From assembly GCA_013812985.1 (NCBI GenBank), contig JACCSN010000388.1:1-11719 (forward strand): a DNA stretch of 11,719 nucleotides, in the 5' to 3' direction. The position numbers and the translations under genes were made by a program. The notes under the pieces are model-generated. The model ran no database searches. It was given only the letters and a program-made list of their open reading frames with translations, and was not told where the DNA came from. This DNA comes from Hyphomicrobiales bacterium. GTDB lineage: Bacteria; Pseudomonadota; Alphaproteobacteria; Rhizobiales; Afifellaceae. This document shows, in pieces, positions 1 through 7,999 of this stretch (position 1 is the stretch's first letter; each line of letters starts with the position of its first letter).

Positions 1-144
1 ATACCGGGCTGGTCATGAAGATATCCGAGCGCGTCAGCGTGCTCGACCACGGCGTGATGATTGCCGAGGGCTCGGCCAAGGACATCCAGACCAACCCGAA
101 GGTGATCGAGGCTTATTTGGGCGTCGACGACGGGGAGGACACGC

Positions 145-155
<11 letters not shown>
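1..155 (+). CDS. livG: Branched-chain amino acid-type ABC transporter ATP-binding protein (LivG-like), C-terminal fragment
   Basis: Only the last 51 codons are present; the gene begins before the window and stops with TGA at 153-155. The visible tail has the usual LivG ending: a short stretch after the Walker/H-loop region with SERVSVLDHG, then IAEGSAKDIQTNPKVIEAYLG, the family's C-terminal signature. No catalytic motif is in view, so the call rests on this tail and on the LivF gene that follows with an 11-nt overlap. LivG and LivF are the paired cytoplasmic ATPases of HAAT-family importers. The hydroxyproline enzymes downstream suggest that this importer takes up hydroxyproline or a related imino acid (inference). 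Permeases and binding protein would lie upstream, outside the window. Confidence 0.85.
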
Positions 156-870
<715 letters not shown>

Positions 871-896
871 ACCCACTCCCCTCACACCAAAATAGG

Positions 897-1814
897 ATGA
901 AGACAGTGACCACCACCTGGCATGGCGTAATCCCCGCTTTGATGACCGAAATGAAGCAAGACGGCGCGCTCGATCTTGAGGGCACCGCCCGGCACATCGA
1001 ATCCTGCATTGACGCCGGCTGCGAAGGTTTCGTGATGCTGGGCACCCTTGGCGAGAACTCCTCGCTGTCATCCGACGAAAAGGAAGCCGTGGTGCGCGCC
1101 GCCGCGGAGGCCGCCGGCGGAAGGGCCCCGATCATCGCCGGTGTCGCCGAATACACCACCAGCCTGGCCATCGAGGCGGGACGGCGCGCCAGGAAGGCCG
1201 GCGCGGCGGGCCTCATGGCGCTGCCGACCATGGTCTACCAGCAGGATTCCCGCGAAGCCGTCCAGCACTTCCTTGCTTTGGCGCACGGAGTGGATCTGCC
1301 GATCATGATCTACAACAACCCGGTCTCGTACAAGGTCGACCTGAAGCCTGACGATTTCACCCAGCTCACGGGGGAAAGGAATATCGTCGCGGTCAAGGAA
1401 TCGAGCCACGACAGCCGCCGCGTCACGGACATGATCAACATGCTGGGGGACCGCTTCGCGCTGTTCTGCGGGGTCGACGACCTGGTGCTGGAGAACGTCC
1501 TCTTCGGCGCCGTCGGCTGGGTCTCGGGCATGGCCAACTCTTTTCCGCGCGAGGCGGTGCAATTGTTCAAGCTCGCCGAAGCCGGCCGGACAAAGGAAGC
1601 GGTGGACCTTTATCGCTGGTTCATGCCGCTGCTCCACCTCGATACCGCGGTCAAGCTGGTGCAATACATCAAGCTGAGCAACCAGATGACGGGCGAGGGC
1701 GCCGAATGGGTGCGGGCGCCGCGCCTCACGCTGACCGGCGAGGAACGCAAGCGAGTCGAAGGCATCATCCAGCAGGCGATCGCGACGAGGCCGAACCTCC
1801 AGCCGATCAGCTGA
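897..1814 (+). CDS. DHDPS/NAL-family protein, probable pyrroline-4-hydroxy-2-carboxylate deaminase
   Basis: A 305-residue class I aldolase-fold protein of the dihydrodipicolinate synthase/N-acetylneuraminate lyase family. The Schiff-base lysine is K167 (in VAVKESSHD) and the conserved tyrosine is Y139 (in IYNNP). The pyruvate-binding loop reads GTLGEN at 49-54, whereas true DapA usually has GTTGE; the second threonine is replaced by L51, which argues against lysine biosynthesis. In hydroxyproline clusters this family member (HypD/LhpC) converts pyrroline-4-hydroxy-2-carboxylate to alpha-ketoglutarate semialdehyde and ammonia, and the neighbouring epimerase and FAD enzyme support that role here. 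Start uncertain: ATG 897 has little ribosome-binding site, while GTG 906 has AGGA at 894-897 with 8-nt spacing. It follows livF by 26 nt. Alternative: another keto-acid aldolase or dehydratase of the same fold. Confidence 0.82.
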   Translation: MKTVTTTWHGVIPALMTEMKQDGALDLEGTARHIESCIDAGCEGFVMLGTLGENSSLSSDEKEAVVRAAAEAAGGRAPIIAGVAEYTTSLAIEAGRRARKAGAAGLMALPTMVYQQDSREAVQHFLALAHGVDLPIMIYNNPVSYKVDLKPDDFTQLTGERNIVAVKESSHDSRRVTDMINMLGDRFALFCGVDDLVLENVLFGAVGWVSGMANSFPREAVQLFKLAEAGRTKEAVDLYRWFMPLLHLDTAVKLVQYIKLSNQMTGEGAEWVRAPRLTLTGEERKRVEGIIQQAIATRPNLQPIS

Positions 1815-1829
1815 ACGCCGGTCCAGGAA

Positions 1830-3080
1830 ATGGAGCGCCGCACCCGCGTCGATGTCGCCATCATCGGCGCCGGCATCATCGGGATCGCTGCGGCCTACAA
1901 GCTGCAGGAGGCCGGCCGAACCGTCGTCCTGCTCGACCGCAAGGGTGTTGCCGAGGAGACCAGCCAGGGCAACGCCGGGGCTTTCGCATTCTCGGACGTG
2001 CTGCCCATGGCGAGCTCGATGGTTTTGCGGAAGCTGCCGCGCTGGCTTGGCGACCCTCTCGGGCCGCTGACGATCCCGCCCTCCTACTTGCCTTCCATTG
2101 CGCCATGGCTGCTGCGCTTCTGGCGGGCCGGATGGGCGGACAAGGTGCAGGCGAGCATCAAGGCGCAGAGCGCACTGATGCGGCTCTCGGCGATCGAAAT
2201 GGCGAGCCTCGTGGCAGGCGCCGAACTCCAAGGGATGGTGCGCACCGACGGCGTGTTGGAGCTTTACGAGAGCGAAGCGGAACTCACCGCCTCCAAACCC
2301 GGTTGGGCGGCGCGGCAGAGCGAGGGCATCGGCTTCGAACATGTGCGCGGCGCGGATCTCGCCTCACTGCAGCCGGGCCTGTCGCCGCGCCTTGTGGCCG
2401 GCACCTTTATCCCGCAATGGCAGACCGTATCGGATCCGTATGATTTCGCATTGGCGATCGCCAACGCCGTACGGCAACGCGGTGGCAGTGTGATGCACGC
2501 CGAAGTCGTCCGTCTCGCCCCATTTTCGGCTGGCGTGACCCTGCAACTCGCCGGCGGGGAATTGATCGAGGCAAAGGATGTCGTGGTCGCCGGCGGCGCC
2601 TGGTCGCGGGAGCTGACCGCGCGCCTCGGCGATCCAATTCCGCTTGAGACCGAGCGCGGCTACAACACCACCTTGCCGCCAGGCAGTTTCGACCTCAAGC
2701 GACAGCTGACGTTCGGCGGCCACGGTTTCGTCATCACCCCGCTTTCCAGCGGCGTTCGCATAGGCGGCGCCGTGGAGCTGGCCGGACTGAAAATGCCACC
2801 CAATTACACCCGGGCCGACGCCATGCTGAAGAAGGCGAAGCGCTTCCTCCCCGATCTCCAGACCAGCGGCGGACGGCAATGGATGGGGTTCCGCCCCTCG
2901 CTGCCCGACAGCCTGCCCGCCATCGGACGGTCACGCGCCTCGCCCAGGATCGTCTATGCTTTCGGCCATGGGCATCTCGGCCTGACGCAGTCGGCGGCCA
3001 CGGGGAAACTTGTGGCCGAATTGCTGACCGGTGCGGCGCCCTCGATAGACCTAACCCCCTTTTCACCCCAACGTTTCTGA
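1830..3080 (+). CDS. DadA-type FAD-dependent oxidoreductase, probable D-hydroxyproline dehydrogenase
   Basis: A 416-residue member of the DAO/DadA flavoprotein family. The N-terminal dinucleotide fold is clear: GAGIIG at 13-18 and the acidic end of the second beta strand at D36. The C-terminal half carries the DadA hallmark GFRPSLPDSLPAIG, followed by HGHLGLTQSAATG, which closes the FAD site. No signal peptide or long membrane segment is visible, so it is cytoplasmic or peripheral. The family oxidises D-amino acids to imino acids, and next to a 4-hydroxyproline epimerase the expected substrate is cis-4-hydroxy-D-proline, giving pyrroline-4-hydroxy-2-carboxylate (the role of HypO in Sinorhizobium). 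ATG 1830 is the only sensible start; an AGGA sits unusually close (1825-1828). The gap to the previous stop is 15 nt. A general D-amino-acid dehydrogenase cannot be excluded. Confidence 0.88.
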   Translation: MERRTRVDVAIIGAGIIGIAAAYKLQEAGRTVVLLDRKGVAEETSQGNAGAFAFSDVLPMASSMVLRKLPRWLGDPLGPLTIPPSYLPSIAPWLLRFWRAGWADKVQASIKAQSALMRLSAIEMASLVAGAELQGMVRTDGVLELYESEAELTASKPGWAARQSEGIGFEHVRGADLASLQPGLSPRLVAGTFIPQWQTVSDPYDFALAIANAVRQRGGSVMHAEVVRLAPFSAGVTLQLAGGELIEAKDVVVAGGAWSRELTARLGDPIPLETERGYNTTLPPGSFDLKRQLTFGGHGFVITPLSSGVRIGGAVELAGLKMPPNYTRADAMLKKAKRFLPDLQTSGGRQWMGFRPSLPDSLPAIGRSRASPRIVYAFGHGHLGLTQSAATGKLVAELLTGAAPSIDLTPFSPQRF

Positions 3081-3092
3081 CGGGCGGTTCAG

Positions 3093-4094
3093 ATGGCGCG
3101 GCACACCTTCCTCTGCATCGACGGACATACCTGCGGCAATCCGGTGCGGCTCGTGGCAGGCGGCGGCCCGCATCTCAAGGGCGTCAGCATGATCGAGAAG
3201 CGGGCGCACTTCCTGGCGGAATACGACTGGATCCGCAAAGGCCTGATGTTTGAGCCGCGCGGGCACGACATCATGTCCGGGTCGATCCTCTATCCGCCGA
3301 CGCGCCACGACTGCGACATCGCCATCCTGTTCATCGAGACGTCCGGCTGCCTGCCGATGTGCGGGCACGGAACCATCGGCACGGTCACCATGGCGATCGA
3401 GAACGGGCTGATCGTCCCGAAGACGCCAGGCACCGTCAGGCTGGATGCGCCGGCGGGCGTGGTGACGGCCGAGTACCGACAGGAGGGCGCCTATGTGGAG
3501 GAGGTGCGGATCACCAACGTTCCGTCGTTCCTGCACTCGCGCGACCTCGAGATCGATTGCCCCGGCCTCGGCGCGCTCACGGTCGACGTGGCCTATGGCG
3601 GAAACTTCTACTGCATCGTCGACCCTCAGGAGAATTTCGCCGACCTCGCCGATGTGAGCATCGGCGACCTGTTGCGCTGGAGCCCGGCGCTCAGGACGGC
3701 GATGAACGATCGCTACAGCTTCACGCATCCGGAAAAGCCGGAGATCAAGGGCCTCAGCCACGTCATGTGGACCGGCAAGCCACAGAAACCTGGCTCGACC
3801 GCCCGCAATGCCGTCTTCTACGGCGACAAGGCCATCGACCGCTCCCCCTGCGGCACCGGCACCTCGGCGCGCATGGCGCAATGGGGGGCGCGCGGCAAAC
3901 TGAACGTGGGCGACAGCTTCATCCATGAAAGCATCATCGGCTCGATCTTCGACGGGCGGGTCGAGGAGACGGTCAAGGTCGGCGATTACGACGGCATCGT
4001 CCCTTCGATCGCCGGCTGGGCGCGGCAGACCGGGATCAACACGATCTTCATCGACGACCGGGACCCGTTCGCGCACGGCTTCGCTCTGGTCTAG
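3093..4094 (+). CDS. 4-hydroxyproline 2-epimerase (proline racemase family, Cys/Cys type)
   Basis: A 333-residue proline racemase-fold protein. Both catalytic cysteines are present: C90 in PMCGHGTIG and C253 in DRSPCGTGTSARM, with the adjacent conserved D249. These motifs, spacing and length are those of 4-hydroxyproline 2-epimerases, which interconvert trans-4-hydroxy-L-proline and cis-4-hydroxy-D-proline without a cofactor. Proline racemase itself has the same cysteine pair, so the assignment to hydroxyproline rests on the epimerase-like sequence and on context: the D-hydroxyproline dehydrogenase-like gene ends 12 nt upstream and a DHDPS-family deaminase lies before that. The ribosome-binding site is weak (GGGCGG at 3082-3087). 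This protein is the in-window reference for judging its altered paralogue at 5204-6241. Confidence 0.92.
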   Translation: MARHTFLCIDGHTCGNPVRLVAGGGPHLKGVSMIEKRAHFLAEYDWIRKGLMFEPRGHDIMSGSILYPPTRHDCDIAILFIETSGCLPMCGHGTIGTVTMAIENGLIVPKTPGTVRLDAPAGVVTAEYRQEGAYVEEVRITNVPSFLHSRDLEIDCPGLGALTVDVAYGGNFYCIVDPQENFADLADVSIGDLLRWSPALRTAMNDRYSFTHPEKPEIKGLSHVMWTGKPQKPGSTARNAVFYGDKAIDRSPCGTGTSARMAQWGARGKLNVGDSFIHESIIGSIFDGRVEETVKVGDYDGIVPSIAGWARQTGINTIFIDDRDPFAHGFALV

Positions 4095-4103
4095 GAGACG
4101 GAC

Positions 4104-5207
4104 ATGAAAATCACCGCCATCAAAGCCTGGCAGGTGGATCTGCCGCTGCGCGAAGGGCGCTACAATTGGTCCGGCGGCAACTTCATGGAAGTGTTCGACT
4201 CGACGGTGGTTGCCGTCGAGACGGACGAGGGCGTGACCGGCTACGCCGAATGCTGCCCGCTCGGTTCGGCCTATCTCCCCTCCTATGCCAAAGGCGTGCG
4301 CGCCGGGATCGCCGAGATCGGGCCCAAGCTCATCGGCCTCGACCCGACCGATCTCGGACCGCTCAACCGCCGGATGGACGCGGTGCTCCGCGGCCATCTC
4401 TACGTCAAGGCGCCGATCGACATCGCCTGCTGGGACATTCTGGGAAAAGTCGCGGGACTGCCGATCTACAAGCTTCTGGGCGGAGCCGAGCAGGACGACA
4501 TCCAGCTCTACCGAGCCATCAGCCAGGAAGACTCTTCGGCGATGGCCGAGAAGATCGCCGGCTATCGTGCCGAGGGCTACACAAAATTCCAGCTCAAGGT
4601 CGGCGGCGATCCGAATGACGACATTGCCCGGATCAAGGCCTGCCGCGCCATCCTTCAGCCTTCCGACATCCTCGTCGCCGACGCCAATACAGGCTGGACC
4701 ATGGCCGACGCAGTGAGGGTGGTGAACGCGGTCCGTGACGTCGACGTCTATGTCGAGCAGCCCTGCATGAGTTACGAGGAGAGCGTCTCGATCCGGCGGC
4801 GCACAAGCCTGCCATTCGTGCTCGACGAGAACATCGGCGGCGTCGATACGCTGGCGAGGGGCATCGCCGAGGACGCCTTCGACGTCATCAACCTGAAGAT
4901 CTCCAAGGTCGGCGGGCTGACCAAGGCCAGGTTGATGCGCGATCTCTGCCTTGCCCACAATGTGCCGATGACGATCGAGGACACGTGGGGCGGCGACATC
5001 GTTACCGCGACCATCGCCCACCTGGCGCAGTCGACGCCGGAGAGGTTCTGCTTCACCGCCACCGACTTCAATTCCTACGGCACCGTGTCGATCGCCGAGG
5101 GGGCGCCGCAGCGCGTCAATGGCCGGATGACGGCGTCTGGCGAACCGGGCCTGGGCGTGGCGCCCAGGTTCGACATCCTCGGTGAACCGGTGCTGGTGAT
5201 CAATTGA
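4104..5207 (+). CDS. Enolase-superfamily (MR/MLE) enzyme, probable cis-3-hydroxy-L-proline dehydratase
   Basis: A 367-residue mandelate racemase/muconate lactonizing enzyme-type protein. The capping domain comes first (residues ~1-130), then the barrel. Active-site residues by position: K165 (end of KFQLK) and K265 (in NLKISKVGG) as the two acid/base lysines, and D193, E218 and D241 as the Mg2+ ligands (in [18 protein letters not shown]). From memory the sequence resembles cis-3-hydroxy-L-proline dehydratase of Labrenzia aggregata, which dehydrates the substrate to pyrroline-2-carboxylate; the closely placed hydroxyproline genes agree. A strong ribosome-binding site AGGAGA (4093-4098) overlaps the stop of the preceding gene, five bases before ATG. 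Alternative: a proline-betaine or hydroxyproline-betaine epimerase of the same superfamily, which also uses two lysines. Confidence 0.8.
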   Translation: MKITAIKAWQVDLPLREGRYNWSGGNFMEVFDSTVVAVETDEGVTGYAECCPLGSAYLPSYAKGVRAGIAEIGPKLIGLDPTDLGPLNRRMDAVLRGHLYVKAPIDIACWDILGKVAGLPIYKLLGGAEQDDIQLYRAISQEDSSAMAEKIAGYRAEGYTKFQLKVGGDPNDDIARIKACRAILQPSDILVADANTGWTMADAVRVVNAVRDVDVYVEQPCMSYEESVSIRRRTSLPFVLDENIGGVDTLARGIAEDAFDVINLKISKVGGLTKARLMRDLCLAHNVPMTIEDTWGGDIVTATIAHLAQSTPERFCFTATDFNSYGTVSIAEGAPQRVNGRMTASGEPGLGVAPRFDILGEPVLVIN

Positions 5208-6241
5208 GAAGCTCGAGAGCCATCCAAATCATCTCCTGCCATGCTGAAGGCGAGGTGGGTGACGTGATCGTCGGAGGCGTAGCGCCGCCGCCCGGCGAGA
5301 CGCTCTGGGAGCAGTCACGCTTCATCGCCAGCGATCAGACCTTACGCAACTTCGTGCTCAACGAGCCACGCGGCGGGGTCTTCCGACACATCAACCTGCT
5401 CGTGCCGCCCAAGGACAGCCGCGCGCAAATGGGCTTCATCATCATGGAGCCTGAGGATACACCGCCGATGTCGGGTTCAAACTCGATCTGCGTGGCGACC
5501 GTGTTGCTCGACAGCGGCATCCTGCCCATGATTGAGCCGGAGACACGACTGGTGCTCGAGGCGCCGGGCGGTCTCGTCGAGGTCGTTGCGCAATGTCGCG
5601 GCGGCAAGGCCGAGCGGATAACGGTGCGCAACGTGCCCTCTTTCGCCGACAGGCTCGGCGCGACTGTCGAGGTCGCAGGCATGGGCAGCCTGTCGGTCGA
5701 TACCGCCTATGGAGGAGACAGCTTCGTAATCGTCGACGCGCATGCGCTCGGGTTCAGGATCGCGCCGGACGAGGCGCGAGAACTCGCGGAGACTGGCATC
5801 CGCATTACCAGGGCGGCCAACGAACAGATCGGCTTCACCCATCCGGTCAACGCCGAATGGAATCACATCTCCTTCTGCCAGATCGCGGCGCCGGTGGAGC
5901 AGCGCGACGGCGTTCTAACGGCGTCCAACGCCGTCGTGGTGCAGCCGGGCAAGGTCGACCGCTCACCAACCGGCACCGGCGCTTCAGCCCGCATGGCCGT
6001 AATGCGCGCCAAGGGAGAGATGCAGGTCGGCGACAGCTATCTCGCCCGCTCGATCATCGGCTCCGAGTTCGTTGGCCGGATCGAGGCGGACACCGAGATC
6101 GGCGGCCGACCTGGGATCATTCCTTCGATCTCCGGGCGGGCCTGGATCACCGGCACGCGCCAGGAGATGCTCGACCCCGACGATCCTTGGCCAAATGGCT
6201 ACCGCCTTTCCGACACGTGGCCGCAGATTGGCAACGGATAG
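5204..6241 (+). CDS. Proline racemase-family protein with Ser/Thr active-site positions, possible trans-3-hydroxyproline dehydratase
   Basis: A 345-residue proline racemase-fold protein, distinct from the epimerase at 3093-4094. The first catalytic position is serine (S90 in PMSGSNSIC) and the second is threonine (T256 in [13 protein letters not shown], with D252 kept), so neither cysteine needed for two-base racemisation is present. In this family a threonine at the second position is a feature of trans-3-hydroxy-L-proline dehydratases, which keep a cysteine at the first; the Ser/Thr pair is not a type whose activity I can name. The fold is otherwise intact ([10 protein letters not shown] at 11-20, the AYGG strand near residue 169), so it is not a pseudogene. 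The start is TTG at 5204, overlapping the upstream stop as TTGA, which implies translational coupling with the enolase-family enzyme. It is the last gene of the operon. Confidence 0.8.
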   Translation: MRSSRAIQIISCHAEGEVGDVIVGGVAPPPGETLWEQSRFIASDQTLRNFVLNEPRGGVFRHINLLVPPKDSRAQMGFIIMEPEDTPPMSGSNSICVATVLLDSGILPMIEPETRLVLEAPGGLVEVVAQCRGGKAERITVRNVPSFADRLGATVEVAGMGSLSVDTAYGGDSFVIVDAHALGFRIAPDEARELAETGIRITRAANEQIGFTHPVNAEWNHISFCQIAAPVEQRDGVLTASNAVVVQPGKVDRSPTGTGASARMAVMRAKGEMQVGDSYLARSIIGSEFVGRIEADTEIGGRPGIIPSISGRAWITGTRQEMLDPDDPWPNGYRLSDTWPQIGNG

Positions 6242-6312
6242 GGACGATGCGGCTGCGGCAGGTCGATCTTCGGCGCCATCGAACAAACCGTTCGTCAAAA
6301 ACTTTACCGAGG

Positions 6313-6365
6313 GGAAGCGGCCACCACCCGATGCGGCCATGCAGGCGGGCCAGGGTGGGGCTTCC
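6313..6365 (+). other. Imperfect hairpin in the gap before maiA
   Basis: In the 141-base gap after the hydroxyproline operon, GGAAGC (6313-6318) and CCACCC (6324-6329) pair with GCTTCC (6360-6365) and GGGTGG (6353-6358). This makes two 6-bp helices separated by an asymmetric internal loop (5 nt against 1), with a 23-nt apical loop. There is no T-tract. It lies seven bases before the Shine-Dalgarno of the next gene (AGGGGA, 6372-6377), so it could act as a weak transcript boundary or affect translation. The rest of the gap shows nothing else I can support. Confidence 0.35.
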
Positions 6366-6382
6366 GTCGCCAGGGGAACCAG

Positions 6383-7024
6383 ATGAAGCTCTACGGTTAT
6401 TTTCGGAGCTCCGCGGCTTACCGGTGTCGGATTGCCCTGAACCTAAAAGGCCTCGCGCCCGAATACGTCGCCGTTCACCTCCGCCGTGGCGATCAGAGGG
6501 CGTCGGATTATCAGAACGTGAATCCACAGGGACTGGTGCCGAGCCTCGAAATCGGCGGCCATGTCATAACCCAGTCGCTCGCGATCATCGAGTGGCTCGA
6601 CGAGACCTATCCGGAGCCCGCGCTGCTGCCGATCGATGCTCTGGCGAGGGCTGACGTTCGCGCCTTCGCCCTGGCGATCGCATGCGACATCCACCCGCTC
6701 AACAACCTGCGCGTGCTCAATTACCTGAAGGCGGAGTTGCATCTGGAGCAGACGGCGATTGATGTCTGGTATCGACACTGGGTGGAACAGGGGCTCGCCT
6801 CCTGCGAGCGGCTGCTGCGAAGAGGCGGCTGGCGGGGACCCTATTGCTTCGGCGAGTCGCCGACGCTTGCAGATGTTTGTCTGGCGCCTCAGCTCTACAA
6901 TGCCCGTCGCTTCGACAGCGACCTTTCCGCGTGCCCGACGCTCCTTGCGATTGAAAAGGTCTGCAAGGCGCATCCGGCGTTCGCAGCAGCCGCGCCGGAT
7001 CGGCAGCCGGACATGGAGCCGTGA
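6383..7024 (+). CDS. maiA: Maleylacetoacetate isomerase (zeta-class glutathione S-transferase)
   Basis: A 213-residue cytosolic glutathione transferase of the zeta class, the usual family length. The N-terminal thioredoxin-like domain has the active-site motif [13 protein letters not shown] (S9/S10), the NPQGLVPSL cis-proline loop and TQSLAI for glutathione binding. The C-terminal helical domain carries [14 protein letters not shown] and [15 protein letters not shown], both hallmarks of maleylacetoacetate isomerase. That enzyme isomerises maleylacetoacetate to fumarylacetoacetate in tyrosine/homogentisate breakdown. Neither homogentisate dioxygenase nor fumarylacetoacetase is nearby, so its true substrate here is less certain. 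ATG 6383 has AGGGGA at 6372-6377 with 5-nt spacing. A 141-base gap separates it from the upstream operon, and it probably shares a transcript with the membrane protein gene downstream. Confidence 0.9.
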   Translation: MKLYGYFRSSAAYRCRIALNLKGLAPEYVAVHLRRGDQRASDYQNVNPQGLVPSLEIGGHVITQSLAIIEWLDETYPEPALLPIDALARADVRAFALAIACDIHPLNNLRVLNYLKAELHLEQTAIDVWYRHWVEQGLASCERLLRRGGWRGPYCFGESPTLADVCLAPQLYNARRFDSDLSACPTLLAIEKVCKAHPAFAAAAPDRQPDMEP

Positions 7025-7077
7025 TGTTCAGCCGAGCGCTCTCGGACGCCGGGCGCGCAACTCGGGAGAAAAGTCGC

Positions 7078-7653
7078 GTGCAGCAGTCCAACCCACAGGT
7101 CTCCAGGGCCCACCTCGCCGTCGCCGTCGGCCTCATCGCCCTCGCCGCGCTCGCGCTCCTCATCATGGGCCGCGAGCCAATCTGCGAATGCGGAACGGTG
7201 AAGCTCTGGCACGGCGTGGCCGTGAGCTCGGAAAACTCGCAGCACCTGTCGGATTGGTATTCGCCGTCGCATCTCATTCACGGCTTCATCTTCTTCGGAA
7301 CTCTGTGGCTTGTCGCCCGGCGGCTGCAGCTGGGGGCGAGGCTGATCGTCGCCGTGGCGGTGGAAGCCGCCTGGGAGATCGTCGAGAACACCGATTTCAT
7401 TATCAACCGCTACCGCGAAGCGACCATCTCGCTCGATTATCACGGCGACAGCGTCGTCAATTCGGCGAGCGACATCTTGTTTATGGCGGCCGGCTTCTTC
7501 CTGGCGGCGCGGCTGCCCGTCTGGCTCACCGTGGGGATCGCGATCAGCTTCGAGCTCTTCACCGGCTGGGCGATCCGCGACAATCTCACCCTCAACGTCA
7601 TCATGCTCTTGTGGCCGCTTCAGGCGATCCGGACCTGGCAGGCGGGCGGCTGA
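7078..7653 (+). CDS. UPF0314/DUF2585 family membrane protein
   Basis: An integral membrane protein of 191 residues from GTG 7078, matching the UPF0314 (DUF2585) family, which is common in rhizobia and has no known function. Visible parts: a first hydrophobic helix (residues ~11-29), the conserved CECG motif and KLWHG, the [20 protein letters not shown] block, then further hydrophobic segments, [18 protein letters not shown], and a C-terminal [16 protein letters not shown]. The start is a choice: GTG 7021 or ATG 7024 would overlap the maiA stop and add 19 or 18 residues of basic, low-complexity sequence. GTG 7078 has GGGAG at 7064-7068 and brings the protein to the usual length with the first helix near the N-terminus. 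Probably cotranscribed with maiA; no functional link is evident. Confidence 0.88.
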   Translation: MQQSNPQVSRAHLAVAVGLIALAALALLIMGREPICECGTVKLWHGVAVSSENSQHLSDWYSPSHLIHGFIFFGTLWLVARRLQLGARLIVAVAVEAAWEIVENTDFIINRYREATISLDYHGDSVVNSASDILFMAAGFFLAARLPVWLTVGIAISFELFTGWAIRDNLTLNVIMLLWPLQAIRTWQAGG

Positions 7654-7678
7654 AGCCGGCGATGCGGGACGCACCGGT

Positions 7679-7717
7679 CGTTTCCGGCGAAGATCGTTTC
7701 GACTACCCCCGGAAACG
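7679..7717 (+). terminator. Perfect 9-bp hairpin after the UPF0314 gene, possible transcript end
   Basis: CGTTTCCGG (7679-7687) is the exact reverse complement of CCGGAAACG (7709-7717). Inside the 21-nt loop, CGAA (7688-7691) can pair with TTCG (7698-7701), giving a stacked second stem. It lies 26 bases past the UPF0314 stop. No T-tract follows, so it is not a classical intrinsic terminator; it may protect the 3' end of the transcript or work with Rho. Confidence 0.4.
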
Positions 7718-7760
7718 GTCAGGAACAGCGCGGCGGCAAGATCGCCTTCTTCAACACCGC

Positions 7761-7785
7761 GGAACGCGTGGACGGCAGCGTCGTT
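7761..7785 (+). promoter_or_regulatory. Predicted EcfG/RpoE2-type general stress promoter
   Basis: GGAAC at 7761-7765 is followed by exactly 16 bases and then CGTT at 7782-7785. This is the consensus arrangement for the alphaproteobacterial general stress sigma factor (EcfG, RpoE2 in Sinorhizobium). Transcription would start roughly at 7791-7794, giving a leader of about 45 bases before the start codon at 7838. Both boxes match perfectly. A short motif can occur by chance, but the position just upstream of a small gene on the same strand fits. Confidence 0.6.
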
Positions 7786-7837
7786 TAGCAATGCGCGGAT
7801 GCGATCGCGGTGCGGCGATTGCGAGGAGGCAGACCCG

Positions 7838-7990
7838 ATGTACATGTCCAATTCGGAACTTCATCTCTTGCGTGCCCGGATCGCCTCGGATTCTGAGTTG
7901 GCGATGGGTGAGTACCTGAAGGCGATCGAGGAAGCGGTGAAGGAGCTGAAGACCGCGCGCCCGACCGCTCGCGCCGTCCAGCGCCGCTAG
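7838..7990 (+). CDS. Small hypothetical protein, 50 residues, probable stress-regulated gene
   Basis: I do not recognise this protein. It is 50 residues long, without membrane segment or signal peptide. Most of it looks helical and charged (about residues 7-36, with AMGEYLKAIEEAVKELK), ending in a basic tail with several arginines. The gene is supported by an excellent ribosome-binding site, GAGGAGG at 7823-7829, eight bases before ATG 7838. An upstream in-frame ATG at 7799 lacks such a site. The EcfG-type promoter at 7761-7785 lies at the right distance, and the stop (TAG 7988-7990) is followed nine bases later by a hairpin. Together these make it a likely monocistronic general-stress gene. 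Small uncharacterised proteins are frequent members of that regulon in rhizobia; no specific function is inferred. Confidence 0.65.
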   Translation: MYMSNSELHLLRARIASDSELAMGEYLKAIEEAVKELKTARPTARAVQRR

Positions 7991-7999
7991 CAATGGAAA

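Noticed and set aside
1068..2342. A 424-codon minus-strand open frame across the DHDPS-family and FAD genes
   Set aside because: It spans two real genes in antisense, has biased composition and no family motifs.
3063..5021. A 652-codon open frame on the minus strand opposite the epimerase and enolase-family genes
   Set aside because: It mirrors well-conserved genes with catalytic residues on the plus strand, is Asp/Arg/His/Val-rich, and has no recognisable domain; this is the usual GC-bias shadow.
7021..7077. Upstream GTG 7021/ATG 7024 start of the UPF0314 protein overlapping the maiA stop
   Set aside because: Possible, but GTG 7078 has a better ribosome-binding site and gives the family length.
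6759..7919. A 386-codon plus-strand frame overlapping maiA, UPF0314 and the small gene
   Set aside because: Out of frame with three better supported genes, Arg/Ser-rich, no domain.
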